Below are positions 17,166 to 24,800 of a DNA stretch of 57,021 bases, piece after piece. Each line of letters begins with the position of its first letter. Position 1 is the first letter of the stretch. Origin of the DNA: an uncultured Lachnospiraceae bacterium (lineage in GTDB: Bacteria > Bacillota > Clostridia > Lachnospirales > Lachnospiraceae); assembly GCA_949840465.1 (NCBI GenBank), contig CATKXE010000013.1, positions 1-57,021 on the forward strand. Reading direction: 5' to 3'. The translations under genes were made by a program, and so were the position numbers. The notes beneath the pieces were generated by a model. It was not told the origin of the DNA and searched no databases. It saw only the letters and a program-made list of their open reading frames with translations.

Positions 17166-17435
17166 TCATCTCACCTTGAAACTTCGTTCTTCCTTCAGCG
17201 GAATTTCCTTTGTATCCATCCATTCAATGGAGATAAACTGGTTATGGTTCAATCCTACGAGAAGCTTTTGGATCAAAGCCTCCCTTCCCTGTATCTCAAG
17301 GGTCACCGTGCCGTCCCATTCATTTTTTACCCATCCGGACAAGCCTAAAGAACGGGCCATATATTTTGCCGTATACCGGAACCCCACCCCCTGTACACGT
17401 CCGTGGAATGTGATATGCTTTCTTACCTCTGCCAT
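17166..17435 (-). CDS. acyP: Acylphosphatase
   Basis: A small cytosolic enzyme (89 residues) that hydrolyses acyl phosphates such as carbamoyl- or acetyl-phosphate. The active-site loop GRVQGVGFRY (phosphate-binding Arg20) and GWVKNEWDGTV (catalytic Asn38) are both present. The frame is open 19 codons further upstream to 17492, but GTGAGGGG lies just before the chosen ATG, and the short form equals the family length of about 90. It lies 62 nt upstream of proC. Confidence 0.9.
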   Translation of the reverse strand: MAEVRKHITFHGRVQGVGFRYTAKYMARSLGLSGWVKNEWDGTVTLEIQGREALIQKLLVGLNHNQFISIEWMDTKEIPLKEERSFKVR

Positions 17436-17624
17436 GAACCCCTCACTTCTCCTTAAATCCTCAAAATACTGATATTTTTTGATTGCTTCCATGAAATATA
17501 GAATAAACTATATTTTGATAAAAAACGACTTTTCTGCTGATAGTATAACAATTTTAAGCCGCTGATTCAATGGTATTCTACAGTTTTTATCGGCAATCAG
17601 TTCTTCCAAAAACGAATTTTTTTG

Positions 17625-17653
17625 TTGTAATTCTTTTTTCTGCATGCTATAAT
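17625..17653 (+). promoter_or_regulatory. Sigma-A promoter of the hyd RNA/operon
   Basis: TTGTAA (17625-17630), 17-nt spacer, perfect TATAAT (17648-17653) on the plus strand; the start should fall near 17660. Confidence 0.8.
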
Positions 17654-17659
17654 CTACTT

Positions 17660-17852
17660 GTTCTGATTATAAAGGGCAGCACAAAAGGCTGTACCTGAGT
17701 AAAAAGGCGCATAGAATAGAACCGATGACTACAGATAAGAATATCCTCTTCCCCATGCCCTGGCGTGATAAAAAGAGCTTGCGGCAGGTCTCAGAGGCGG
17801 ATTCTATGGCAGAAGGCAGATCTGCGCCCGGAACAGAACCGGGCGCTTTTTT
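17660..17852 (+). ncRNA. Structured RNA ending in a strong terminator, upstream of the hydrogenase-maturation genes
   Basis: About 193 nt lie between the promoter and an intrinsic terminator (8-bp stem 17824-17831 / 17839-17846, 7-nt loop, T6). The body folds as a closing stem CATAGAAT/ATTCTATG (17710-17717 with 17801-17808) holding at least two hairpins: GATA/TATC (17734-17745), and CTCTT/AAGAG (17746-17750 with 17773-17777) with an inner CATGC/GCGTG stem. GGCGC at 17706-17710 can pair with the first arm of the terminator (17824-17828), as an antiterminator would. It could be a free RNA (length fits 6S-like RNA) or a riboswitch/attenuator of the hyd genes. No known family was recognised. The 150 nt after it hold small hairpins but no gene. 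Confidence 0.6.
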
Positions 17853-18004
17853 ATGCCCGCAATGCAGCGGGACAACCGGACAGGATTGCATGTCCTTTGG
17901 CGGATGCCGCGTGGATTTTTGACTGTCCACGGCGCCGCCGCATGGGTCTTATGTATTTTTATGTTGACTGCAGGGCTGCTACCCTGACAGTTTGGGAGGT
18001 TTCT

Positions 18005-18250
18005 ATGGACACACGGATTGCTTTGATCGGAATTGTATTGAACAGCACGGAAGCGGTGGACGAACTGAACCATCTGCTGAGCCAGTATGGCAGTTACATC
18101 ATCGGACGGATGGGCATCCCTTACCGGGAAAAAAATCTGTCCGTTATCAGTATCGCCATGGATGCGCCCGCCGACGCCATCAGCGCGCTTTCGGGAAAGC
18201 TTGGTATGCTGCCGGGCGTCAGCACGAAAACAATCTATGCGAAAAAATAG
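18005..18250 (+). CDS. TM1266-family iron-only hydrogenase system regulator
   Basis: An 81-residue single-domain protein with an ACT/ferredoxin-like fold, named from Thermotoga TM1266 and often found beside hydE, hydF and hydG. The sequence begins MDTRIALIGIVLNSTEAVDE and contains GRMGIPYREKNLSVISIAMD, typical of the family. It probably binds a small ligand or nickel-type effector and influences the hydrogenase system, but no activity has been read from sequence here. GGGAGG lies 5 nt upstream of the ATG; the longer open frame upstream covers the leader RNA and is not coding. hydG follows after 52 nt. Confidence 0.9.
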   Translation: MDTRIALIGIVLNSTEAVDELNHLLSQYGSYIIGRMGIPYREKNLSVISIAMDAPADAISALSGKLGMLPGVSTKTIYAKK

Positions 18251-18302
18251 CAACGCTGCCGCGGCAAATTATTTTATAAAATGAAATCAGGAGGGAAAAC
18301 GG

Positions 18303-19724
18303 ATGTATGACGTAAATTCAAAAAGGGCAGATGATTTTATCAATCATGAAGAGATTCTGGATACACTGAAATATGCAGATGAGAACAAAGAAAACGGGGC
18401 GTTAATCGATTCCCTGATTGAAAAGGCAAAACTGCGTAAGGGACTGTCCCACCGGGAGGCTTCTGTCCTGCTTGCCTGTGAAATCGAAGAGAAGAACCAG
18501 GAAATCTTCCGGCTTGCAGAACAGATCAAAAAGGATTTCTACGGCAACCGGATCGTCATGTTCGCCCCGCTGTATCTTTCCAATTATTGTATCAACGGCT
18601 GTACCTACTGTCCCTACCATATGAAAAACAAGCACATTGCCCGGAAGAAACTGACTCAGGAAGAAATCCGCCGGGAGGTCATTGCATTGCAGGATATGGG
18701 ACATAAACGCCTGGCGTTGGAAGCAGGCGAAGACCCGGTACATAATACCATGGAATACTATCTGGAGTGCATCAACACCATTTACGGCATTAAGCATAAA
18801 AACGGCGCCATCCGCCGTGTAAATATCAATATCGCCGCGACCACTGTAGATCATTACCGGCTTTTGAAGGAAGCCGGGATCGGAACCTACATCCTGTTCC
18901 AGGAAACCTACCACAAGGAAAGTTATCTAACTCTCCATCCTACGGGGCCGAAGCACGACTACAATTACCACACAGAGGCTATGGACCGCGCCATGGAAGG
19001 CGGCATTGATGATGTAGGCTTAGGCGTATTGTTCGGACTGGATAAATACCGCTATGAATTTGCAGGCCTGCTCATGCATGCGGAACATTTGGAAGCAGCT
19101 TTCGGCGTAGGCCCGCATACCATCAGCGTACCGCGCCTGAAACGCGCCGACGATATTGACCCGGGCCAGTTTGACAATGGAATCGATGACGATATCTTTG
19201 CGAAGCTGGTAGCCTGCATCCGGATTTCCGTACCGTACACAGGCATGATCATTTCCACCAGAGAAAACCAGACTACAAGAGAACGCGTCCTGCATCTGGG
19301 AATCTCCCAGATCAGCGGCGGTTCCAGAACCAGTGTAGGCGGCTACTACGAGCCGGAACCGGAAGACAAAAAATCAGAGCAGTTCGATGTCAGCGACACC
19401 CGCTCTCTGGATGAGGTGGTACGTTGGCTGATGCAGATGGATTACATCCCCAGCTTCTGTACCGCATGCTACCGGGAAGGACGTACCGGCGACCGTTTTA
19501 TGTCCCTGTGCAAAAGCGGGCAGATCCAAAACTGCTGCCATCCCAATGCATTAATGACCCTAAAGGAATATCTCATGGACTACGCTTCCCCGGAAACAAA
19601 GGCGATCGGCGATAAACTGATTGAAAAGGAAGTCCTGAACGTACCCAATGAAAAAGCAAGATCCATAGTACTCGAAAACCTGCGCCTCATCGAGCAGGAT
19701 AACCGGAGGGATTTCCGTTTCTGA
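18303..19724 (+). CDS. hydG: [FeFe]-hydrogenase H-cluster maturase HydG (radical SAM)
   Basis: HydG (473 residues) cleaves tyrosine to p-cresol, CO and cyanide and builds the Fe(CO)2CN synthon of the H-cluster. The N-terminal radical-SAM cluster is Cys96-x3-Cys100-x2-Cys103 (YCINGCTYCPY). The C-terminal second-cluster motif Cys386-x2-Cys389-x22-Cys412 is complete, which separates it from ThiH. Length is normal. GGAGGG precedes the ATG. It is followed by hydF; hydE is not in this window, so the third maturase must be encoded elsewhere. Confidence 0.96.
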   Translation: MYDVNSKRADDFINHEEILDTLKYADENKENGALIDSLIEKAKLRKGLSHREASVLLACEIEEKNQEIFRLAEQIKKDFYGNRIVMFAPLYLSNYCINGCTYCPYHMKNKHIARKKLTQEEIRREVIALQDMGHKRLALEAGEDPVHNTMEYYLECINTIYGIKHKNGAIRRVNINIAATTVDHYRLLKEAGIGTYILFQETYHKESYLTLHPTGPKHDYNYHTEAMDRAMEGGIDDVGLGVLFGLDKYRYEFAGLLMHAEHLEAAFGVGPHTISVPRLKRADDIDPGQFDNGIDDDIFAKLVACIRISVPYTGMIISTRENQTTRERVLHLGISQISGGSRTSVGGYYEPEPEDKKSEQFDVSDTRSLDEVVRWLMQMDYIPSFCTACYREGRTGDRFMSLCKSGQIQNCCHPNALMTLKEYLMDYASPETKAIGDKLIEKEVLNVPNEKARSIVLENLRLIEQDNRRDFRF

Positions 19725-19797
19725 TAAACAGATTCTCGGACACTTTTGTGCCTGAGCTGCCGGAAACGCTCATAAAACAGAACGGGAGGAACGACAC

Positions 19798-21027
19798 ATG
19801 AGTTTAAATGCAGCACCATCCGCAGACCGCATCCATATCGGCATCTTTGGAAAAAGGAATGCCGGGAAATCCAGTATCATCAACGCCGTCACGAGCCAGA
19901 ATCTGGCCATTGTATCTGATATCAGGGGAACCACCACTGACCCGGTCCAGAAAGCCATGGAGCTGCTTCCGCTAGGTCCGGTGGTACTCATCGATACCCC
20001 TGGTTTCGATGATGAAGGCGAACTGGGAGCGCTGCGGATCCAGAAAGCCTATCAGGTGTTAAATAAAACCGACATTGCCGTGCTGGTCGTTGACAGTACG
20101 GAGGGGCTGACTGCGCAGGACGAAAAAATCCTGAAGAAAATCCGGGAAAAGAAGATCCCCTACGTGGTTGCCTTCAACAAATCCGATCTCTGCAAAAGCC
20201 GTCAGGAGCTGGATTTCAAAGAGAACGACCCTATGGGGGGCTCCCTTCCCCCCCAAAACAAGATTTTGGTAAGCGCCGCAACAGGAGAACAGATCGGGGA
20301 ATTAAAAGAACTGATTGCAAAACAGATTCCTTCCTGCAAGACAGAAAAACATATCGTCGCGAATCTCCTTAAGCCAAATGATTTTGTGGTTCTTGTCATT
20401 CCCATTGACAGCGCGGCTCCGAAAGGACGCCTGATCCTGCCCCAGCAACAGACGATTCGCGACATACTGGAAGCAGGCGCAACGGCTGTCGCGGTAAAAG
20501 AGACAGAACTCCCCGGGACGCTTGCCAGGCTGGGCGTAAGGCCCGCTCTGGTCATCACGGACAGCCAGGCATTTGAGAAGGTCTCAGCCGACGTCCCGCC
20601 GGAGATTCCGTTGACTTCGTTCTCAATCCTGTTTGCCAGATATAAAGGGAATTTAAAAACCGTCGTCCAGGGCGCCGCCATTCTGGATACGCTCCAAAAC
20701 GGCGATACCATCCTTATCTGTGAAGGCTGTACCCACCACCGCCAGTGCGAGGATATCGGGACGGTAAAGCTGCCGGGATGGATTCAGAAACACACCGGGA
20801 GGGAGCTTTGTTTTGAATTTACCAGCGGGACAGAATTCCCGGCTGACTTAAAACAATACCGCCTGATCATCCACTGCGGGGGCTGCACCTTAAACGAGCG
20901 TGAGATGAAGTACCGGATCCAGTGCGCGATGGACCAGGGCGTTCCTGTCACCAATTACGGAACCGCGATTGCACATATGCACGGAATACTTTCAAGAAGC
21001 ATTGAACCATTCCCGGAGCTTCGGTAA
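19798..21027 (+). CDS. hydF: [FeFe]-hydrogenase H-cluster maturation GTPase HydF
   Basis: HydF (409 residues) is the GTPase scaffold that carries the 2Fe precursor to the hydrogenase. G1 is GKRNAGKSS (18-26), the DxxG motif is IDTPGF and G4 is FNKSD. The C-terminal cluster-binding pattern is present: CTHH and a later HCGGC. The start MSLNAAPSADRIHIGIFG is preceded by GGGAGG. It ends 33 nt before the convergent PurF-like gene without an obvious terminator. Confidence 0.96.
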   Translation: MSLNAAPSADRIHIGIFGKRNAGKSSIINAVTSQNLAIVSDIRGTTTDPVQKAMELLPLGPVVLIDTPGFDDEGELGALRIQKAYQVLNKTDIAVLVVDSTEGLTAQDEKILKKIREKKIPYVVAFNKSDLCKSRQELDFKENDPMGGSLPPQNKILVSAATGEQIGELKELIAKQIPSCKTEKHIVANLLKPNDFVVLVIPIDSAAPKGRLILPQQQTIRDILEAGATAVAVKETELPGTLARLGVRPALVITDSQAFEKVSADVPPEIPLTSFSILFARYKGNLKTVVQGAAILDTLQNGDTILICEGCTHHRQCEDIGTVKLPGWIQKHTGRELCFEFTSGTEFPADLKQYRLIIHCGGCTLNEREMKYRIQCAMDQGVPVTNYGTAIAHMHGILSRSIEPFPELR

Positions 21028-21060
21028 ACGAATCTCAAAAAGCGGCTGCCGCGAGGTGGT

Positions 21061-22470
21061 TCATTCCTTCCCGTTAAAACAGTATGTGCATAACTGGCAT
21101 GGGGACAAACCGATGGATTCCACCAGATCATCCAGCCTGTGGTACCTGAGAGACGTGAAATTCTGCTGCCTGCGGATTTCCTCCACCATCTCATCATATT
21201 GATCACTGCATGGGTCCGAATACTCTGCGAGCACTTCCGGGGTCACTTCCTCCTCCCGCGCCTGAATCACCCGCCTTGCAATCAGATCCAGTTCTGACTT
21301 GGAGCGTGAAAAATTCAAATATTTGCAGCCGTACAAAAGAGGCGGGCACGCGGGCCGCACATGGACCTCCCTGGCGCCGCTGTTATACAGAAATTCTGTG
21401 GTCTCCCGAAGCTGGGTCCCGCGCACAATGGAATCGTCAATCAGGAGCAGTTTCTTTCCTTCGATCAGCTGCTGCACCGGGATCAGTTTCATACGCGCGA
21501 TCAAGTCCCTCTGGCTCTGGTTGGTGGGCATGAAAGAGCGGGGCCAGGTGGGCGTATATTTTATAAACGGCCTTGCATAGGGAATCCCGGATTCATTGGC
21601 ATATCCGATGGCATGCGCGATTCCCGAATCCGGCACTCCCGCCACAATATCCGGCGACACCGAGCCGTTATCCCGCTTTGCCAGCATACTTCCACACTTA
21701 TAGCGCATCTCTTCCACATTGATTCCCTCGTAAGAAGAGGTTGGATAGCCATAGTATACCCACAGGAAGGAACAGATCTTCATCTTTGTCCCAGGCCCGC
21801 CGACTGTCTCCACACTGTCCGGCGTGATAAATACCACCTCTGCCGGCCGAAGCTCCCTGTCATGTGTAAATCCCAGATTGATATACGCAAAATTCTCAAA
21901 GGATACACAATAGGCGTCCTCCCGTTTTCCGATCACGACAGGCGTACGCCCATACTTGTCCCTGGCGGCATAGATCCCTTCCCGCGTCATCAGAAGCATG
22001 GTCATGGAACCGTCTACAAGCTCCTGCACGTAGCGGATACCGTCTACAAGGGTATCTGACTTGCAGATCAATGAAGCGATCAACTCTGTAGCATTGATCT
22101 GGCCTCCGCTCATCTCCTGAAAATGAGAACGTCCCGCACGGTAAGCCTCCTTTAGCAGCTCTTCCATATTATTGATCTTTCCCACCGTAATGATGGCAAA
22201 GCTTCCCAGATGCGACTGGATCAGCAGCGGCTGCGGCTCATAATCAGAAATACAGCCGATTCCCAGATACCCTTTTAATTCCTCCGCATCCTTCTCAAAC
22301 TTTGTCCGGAAAGGAGAATTTTCAATATTATGGATTGCCCTCTGAAACCCGTCCTCCCCATACATTGCCATTCCGCCGCGCCGTGTGCCCAGATGCGAAT
22401 GATAATCCACACCGTAAAACAACTCCAACGTACAGTTTGTCTTTGATGCAACTCCAAAAAATCCACCCAT
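21061..22470 (-). CDS. Amidophosphoribosyltransferase (PurF) homologue lacking the catalytic cysteine
   Basis: A 469-residue protein collinear with PurF: N-terminal Ntn-glutaminase-like half and C-terminal phosphoribosyltransferase half. The PRPP loop LIDDSIVRGT (343-352) is intact. Candidate [4Fe-4S] ligands are kept (Cys233, Cys382, Cys458, Cys461), as in the Bacillus-type enzyme. But the N-terminus reads MGGFFGV where PurF has MCGIFG, so the nucleophile Cys1 is Gly, and the QHRGQE region is changed to GTRRGG. It cannot use glutamine in the usual way; it may use ammonia or another acceptor. A true PurF is presumably elsewhere. The start is at the family N-terminus. Confidence 0.85.
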   Translation of the reverse strand: MGGFFGVASKTNCTLELFYGVDYHSHLGTRRGGMAMYGEDGFQRAIHNIENSPFRTKFEKDAEELKGYLGIGCISDYEPQPLLIQSHLGSFAIITVGKINNMEELLKEAYRAGRSHFQEMSGGQINATELIASLICKSDTLVDGIRYVQELVDGSMTMLLMTREGIYAARDKYGRTPVVIGKREDAYCVSFENFAYINLGFTHDRELRPAEVVFITPDSVETVGGPGTKMKICSFLWVYYGYPTSSYEGINVEEMRYKCGSMLAKRDNGSVSPDIVAGVPDSGIAHAIGYANESGIPYARPFIKYTPTWPRSFMPTNQSQRDLIARMKLIPVQQLIEGKKLLLIDDSIVRGTQLRETTEFLYNSGAREVHVRPACPPLLYGCKYLNFSRSKSELDLIARRVIQAREEEVTPEVLAEYSDPCSDQYDEMVEEIRRQQNFTSLRYHRLDDLVESIGLSPCQLCTYCFNGKE

Positions 22471-22604
22471 GCGCCCATCTCCTTTTTCTGTCTATTGTCT
22501 GCTGTGATTTTTATGAGATTCGAATAACCAGACGGATGCTGCCGGGATCGGTTCCATTCCGCATAAATTCTCCGAAAACACCTGCCCTGTTATAGAAAAA
22601 CGCC

Positions 22605-24308
22605 TTATAATACCAGTCCCCGGTACCGGTTCAGGCACGCGAATATCTCCTGCTTTCGGGGCATCGCCAGATTCGCCACGCTGGACTGGCTCTCACATAA
22701 ACCGGCCAGCCCGTCCTGCGCGATTTTTTCCTCCAGTTTCCTTACCGCCCCCTTAACGGTTGTACGACCGCCAAAAAGATGCTTTTCCGCATACCGCACG
22801 CAATACCCCAAAGCCGTCACCTGTTCGCTGTCTGTCAGCTGCTCCACATAGCGCAGATCGATGGTTTCCCGATTGATCTGTACGGCCTCTCTTCCCATGG
22901 TTTTCATCTTGATCCGGTCATTTCCCCGATATGCTTTATTCTGCCCCGGACATCTTGCAAATACGGGTTTTTCCGCAGGCTCCTCCAGGCCGCTTAAGGC
23001 CGGGAAACTCTCCGCTTCCTTTTTGGCAAATGCCGTAATCTCCTTCGGCACATATTTATCCATCTGTACGATCGTATCCGCAATATGGAAATATGCCCCG
23101 GAACTGCCCGCCACGATCACCGTGGAAATCCCGTCATTGTCATACAGCTCCCGGATCCGGTCAATAAACGGCGTGATCGGCTCCATATCCCGATGGATGA
23201 CCCGCTGCATCAGTTCATCCCGTATCATAAAATTCGTCGCGCTTGTATCCTCATCGATCAAGAGCGCTTTCGCATCCGCTTCCATGGCTTCCACCACATT
23301 GGCAGCCTGGGATGTGCTCCCGCTGGCATCCTCGGTATAGAACCCCTTCGTCTCCTTCCCGTTAGGCAGGTCATTGATAAACATGGAAATGTCTGTCTTC
23401 TTGATGCTTCTCCCATCCTCTGCCCGGATCTTCACGGCAGAGGAATCCGTGATCACATACTCCCGCCCGTCTCCGGCAATATGGTCATAGACTCCCAGCT
23501 CCAGCGCCTTTAAGAGCGTGGATTTCCCATGGTATCCGCCTCCCACGATCAGGGTAATCCCTTTTCGGATTCCCATGCCGCTTACACGTCCCTTATGGGG
23601 CAGATCCATCGTCACCTCCATCTCCTTCGGGGACTGGAATGGCACCGCCCCTTTCATCGGCCGCGGCGAGATGCCGGACTCTCTGGGCAGTATAGAACCG
23701 TTTGCCACGAATGCAACCAGCCCTTTTACCTCCAGCTGCCGCCGGATATACTCCTGGTCCTCCGCCAGATCGATCCATTCCCGTACCTTCTTTTTATGAC
23801 AGGTCTTATAATACAGAGACTGTCCCACACAGTCCGGAAGGAAATCAAACAGGATCTTCTCCAATTCCCTTGCGTTGATGGTCCGCCCATTCGCGGGAAA
23901 CCCGATCTCCATGCGCAGGATGATATCCCCGCTATTTCCGTCCATCCGGCATGCCGTCCGCTCCAGGACCTCCTGAACGCATCTGCTGACGGAGAGCAGG
24001 CCGCTCTTTCCTGACCCTTTTGCCTTAAATGCATATTGCTCCACGTTGCGGTGGAACTGCCGGGTCAGATAGTCCTCCAAAGCCGTCTTCTGGCATTTTC
24101 CGCAATACAGATCCTTCGGGAACCCTGCAATCCCGCCTTTCATATGCACGCTCACCTTTGACGGCGACGCAAACGGGTCGCCCTGCACATGGTCAATGGA
24201 AAGCAGATACCCCGGGAATTGATAAACACCTTTCGTATCCTTGTATGCCGGATAGCCCTTATGGTCGATCCGGTTCAATAAACTTCTCAGTTCTGTTGAT
24301 GTCTGCAT
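22605..24308 (-). CDS. Predicted ATPase of the ABC class (ABC_ATPase family)
   Basis: A 567-residue soluble protein with an unusual ABC-type ATPase core: Walker A GGGYHGKST (256-264), a Walker B ALLIDEDTSATNFM, and ATP-site region ITPFIDRIRELYDND. There is no membrane domain. This matches the family called 'predicted ATPase of the ABC class', whose cellular role is unknown to me. AGGAGA precedes the ATG at 24306-24308; the 26 codons upstream in frame lack one. It lies downstream of the terminator at 24449-24543 and is probably transcribed alone. Confidence 0.85.
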   Translation of the reverse strand: MQTSTELRSLLNRIDHKGYPAYKDTKGVYQFPGYLLSIDHVQGDPFASPSKVSVHMKGGIAGFPKDLYCGKCQKTALEDYLTRQFHRNVEQYAFKAKGSGKSGLLSVSRCVQEVLERTACRMDGNSGDIILRMEIGFPANGRTINARELEKILFDFLPDCVGQSLYYKTCHKKKVREWIDLAEDQEYIRRQLEVKGLVAFVANGSILPRESGISPRPMKGAVPFQSPKEMEVTMDLPHKGRVSGMGIRKGITLIVGGGYHGKSTLLKALELGVYDHIAGDGREYVITDSSAVKIRAEDGRSIKKTDISMFINDLPNGKETKGFYTEDASGSTSQAANVVEAMEADAKALLIDEDTSATNFMIRDELMQRVIHRDMEPITPFIDRIRELYDNDGISTVIVAGSSGAYFHIADTIVQMDKYVPKEITAFAKKEAESFPALSGLEEPAEKPVFARCPGQNKAYRGNDRIKMKTMGREAVQINRETIDLRYVEQLTDSEQVTALGYCVRYAEKHLFGGRTTVKGAVRKLEEKIAQDGLAGLCESQSSVANLAMPRKQEIFACLNRYRGLVL

Positions 24309-24448
24309 GTCTTCTCTCCTAATGAAATTTTCTATGAAACTTTTAACGAAACCCTGCTCGTCTACAGTATCATACATGAGAGTCAATCATTTTTCAATAT
24401 GTATCTTTTCGAGATTCGAAAAAAACACAAGCGTCCTGCAATGAAAAA

Positions 24449-24543
24449 CAGCAGCACCCGGCCTGCCGGAAATCTCTTTCCGCGCTTTCATATGCACGCG
24501 GAAACAAAATCCAGGCAGGCCGGATGCCTTCATCATCCTGCTG
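24449..24543 (-). terminator. Nested inverted repeats ending the glycosidase/zinc-ribbon unit
   Basis: Three nested complementary pairs: cagcag/ctgctg (24449-24454, 24538-24543), ccggcctgcc/ggcaggccgg (24458-24467, 24514-24523) and tttccgcg/cgcggaaa (24477-24484, 24497-24504). On the minus strand the outer arm runs into TTTTTC, so it terminates the genes upstream (24582-26605). Confidence 0.7.
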
Positions 24544-24581
24544 CTTTAAGGAACTGTACATGAGTTTTTTCTTCAAAGTTC

Positions 24582-24800
24582 CTAATCAAAATCAAATTTT
24601 TCAAATCGTTTATGCATTGCCTTATACCGGATGCGAACCGTCTCATTTCCGGCCAGGACGTCCTCCTCCGTCCCGGTAAACTGGCACCGCAGGCAATAAT
24701 ATTCCTCTTTATCCTTATCATAGAACATATCAATATCCAGATCCCTCATAAAACAGGACGGACATCGGTAATTTAGTCTGCCTTTTCCAGATTGAGCCAT
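24582..24800 (-). CDS. Small zinc-ribbon protein
   Basis: A 72-residue protein with two CxxC pairs (Cys13/Cys16 in YRCPSCF and Cys36/Cys39 in YYCLRCQ), which should bind one zinc ion as a ribbon. The rest is charged and shows no other domain. It overlaps the 3' end of the upstream carbohydrate gene by 28 nt and has AGGAGG 10 nt before the ATG, so it is translated with that gene. Function not recognised; small nucleic-acid or protein contact is possible. Confidence 0.7.
   Translation of the reverse strand: MAQSGKGRLNYRCPSCFMRDLDIDMFYDKDKEEYYCLRCQFTGTEEDVLAGNETVRIRYKAMHKRFEKFDFD

Noticed and set aside
17667..17930. 87-codon minus-strand frame opposite the hyd leader
   Set aside because: It runs antisense through the RNA and terminator; any conservation of its text would come from the RNA.
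17765..18004. In-frame upstream extension of the TM1266-like gene
   Set aside because: It would translate the terminator hairpin; the GGGAGG site and family length place the start at 18005.
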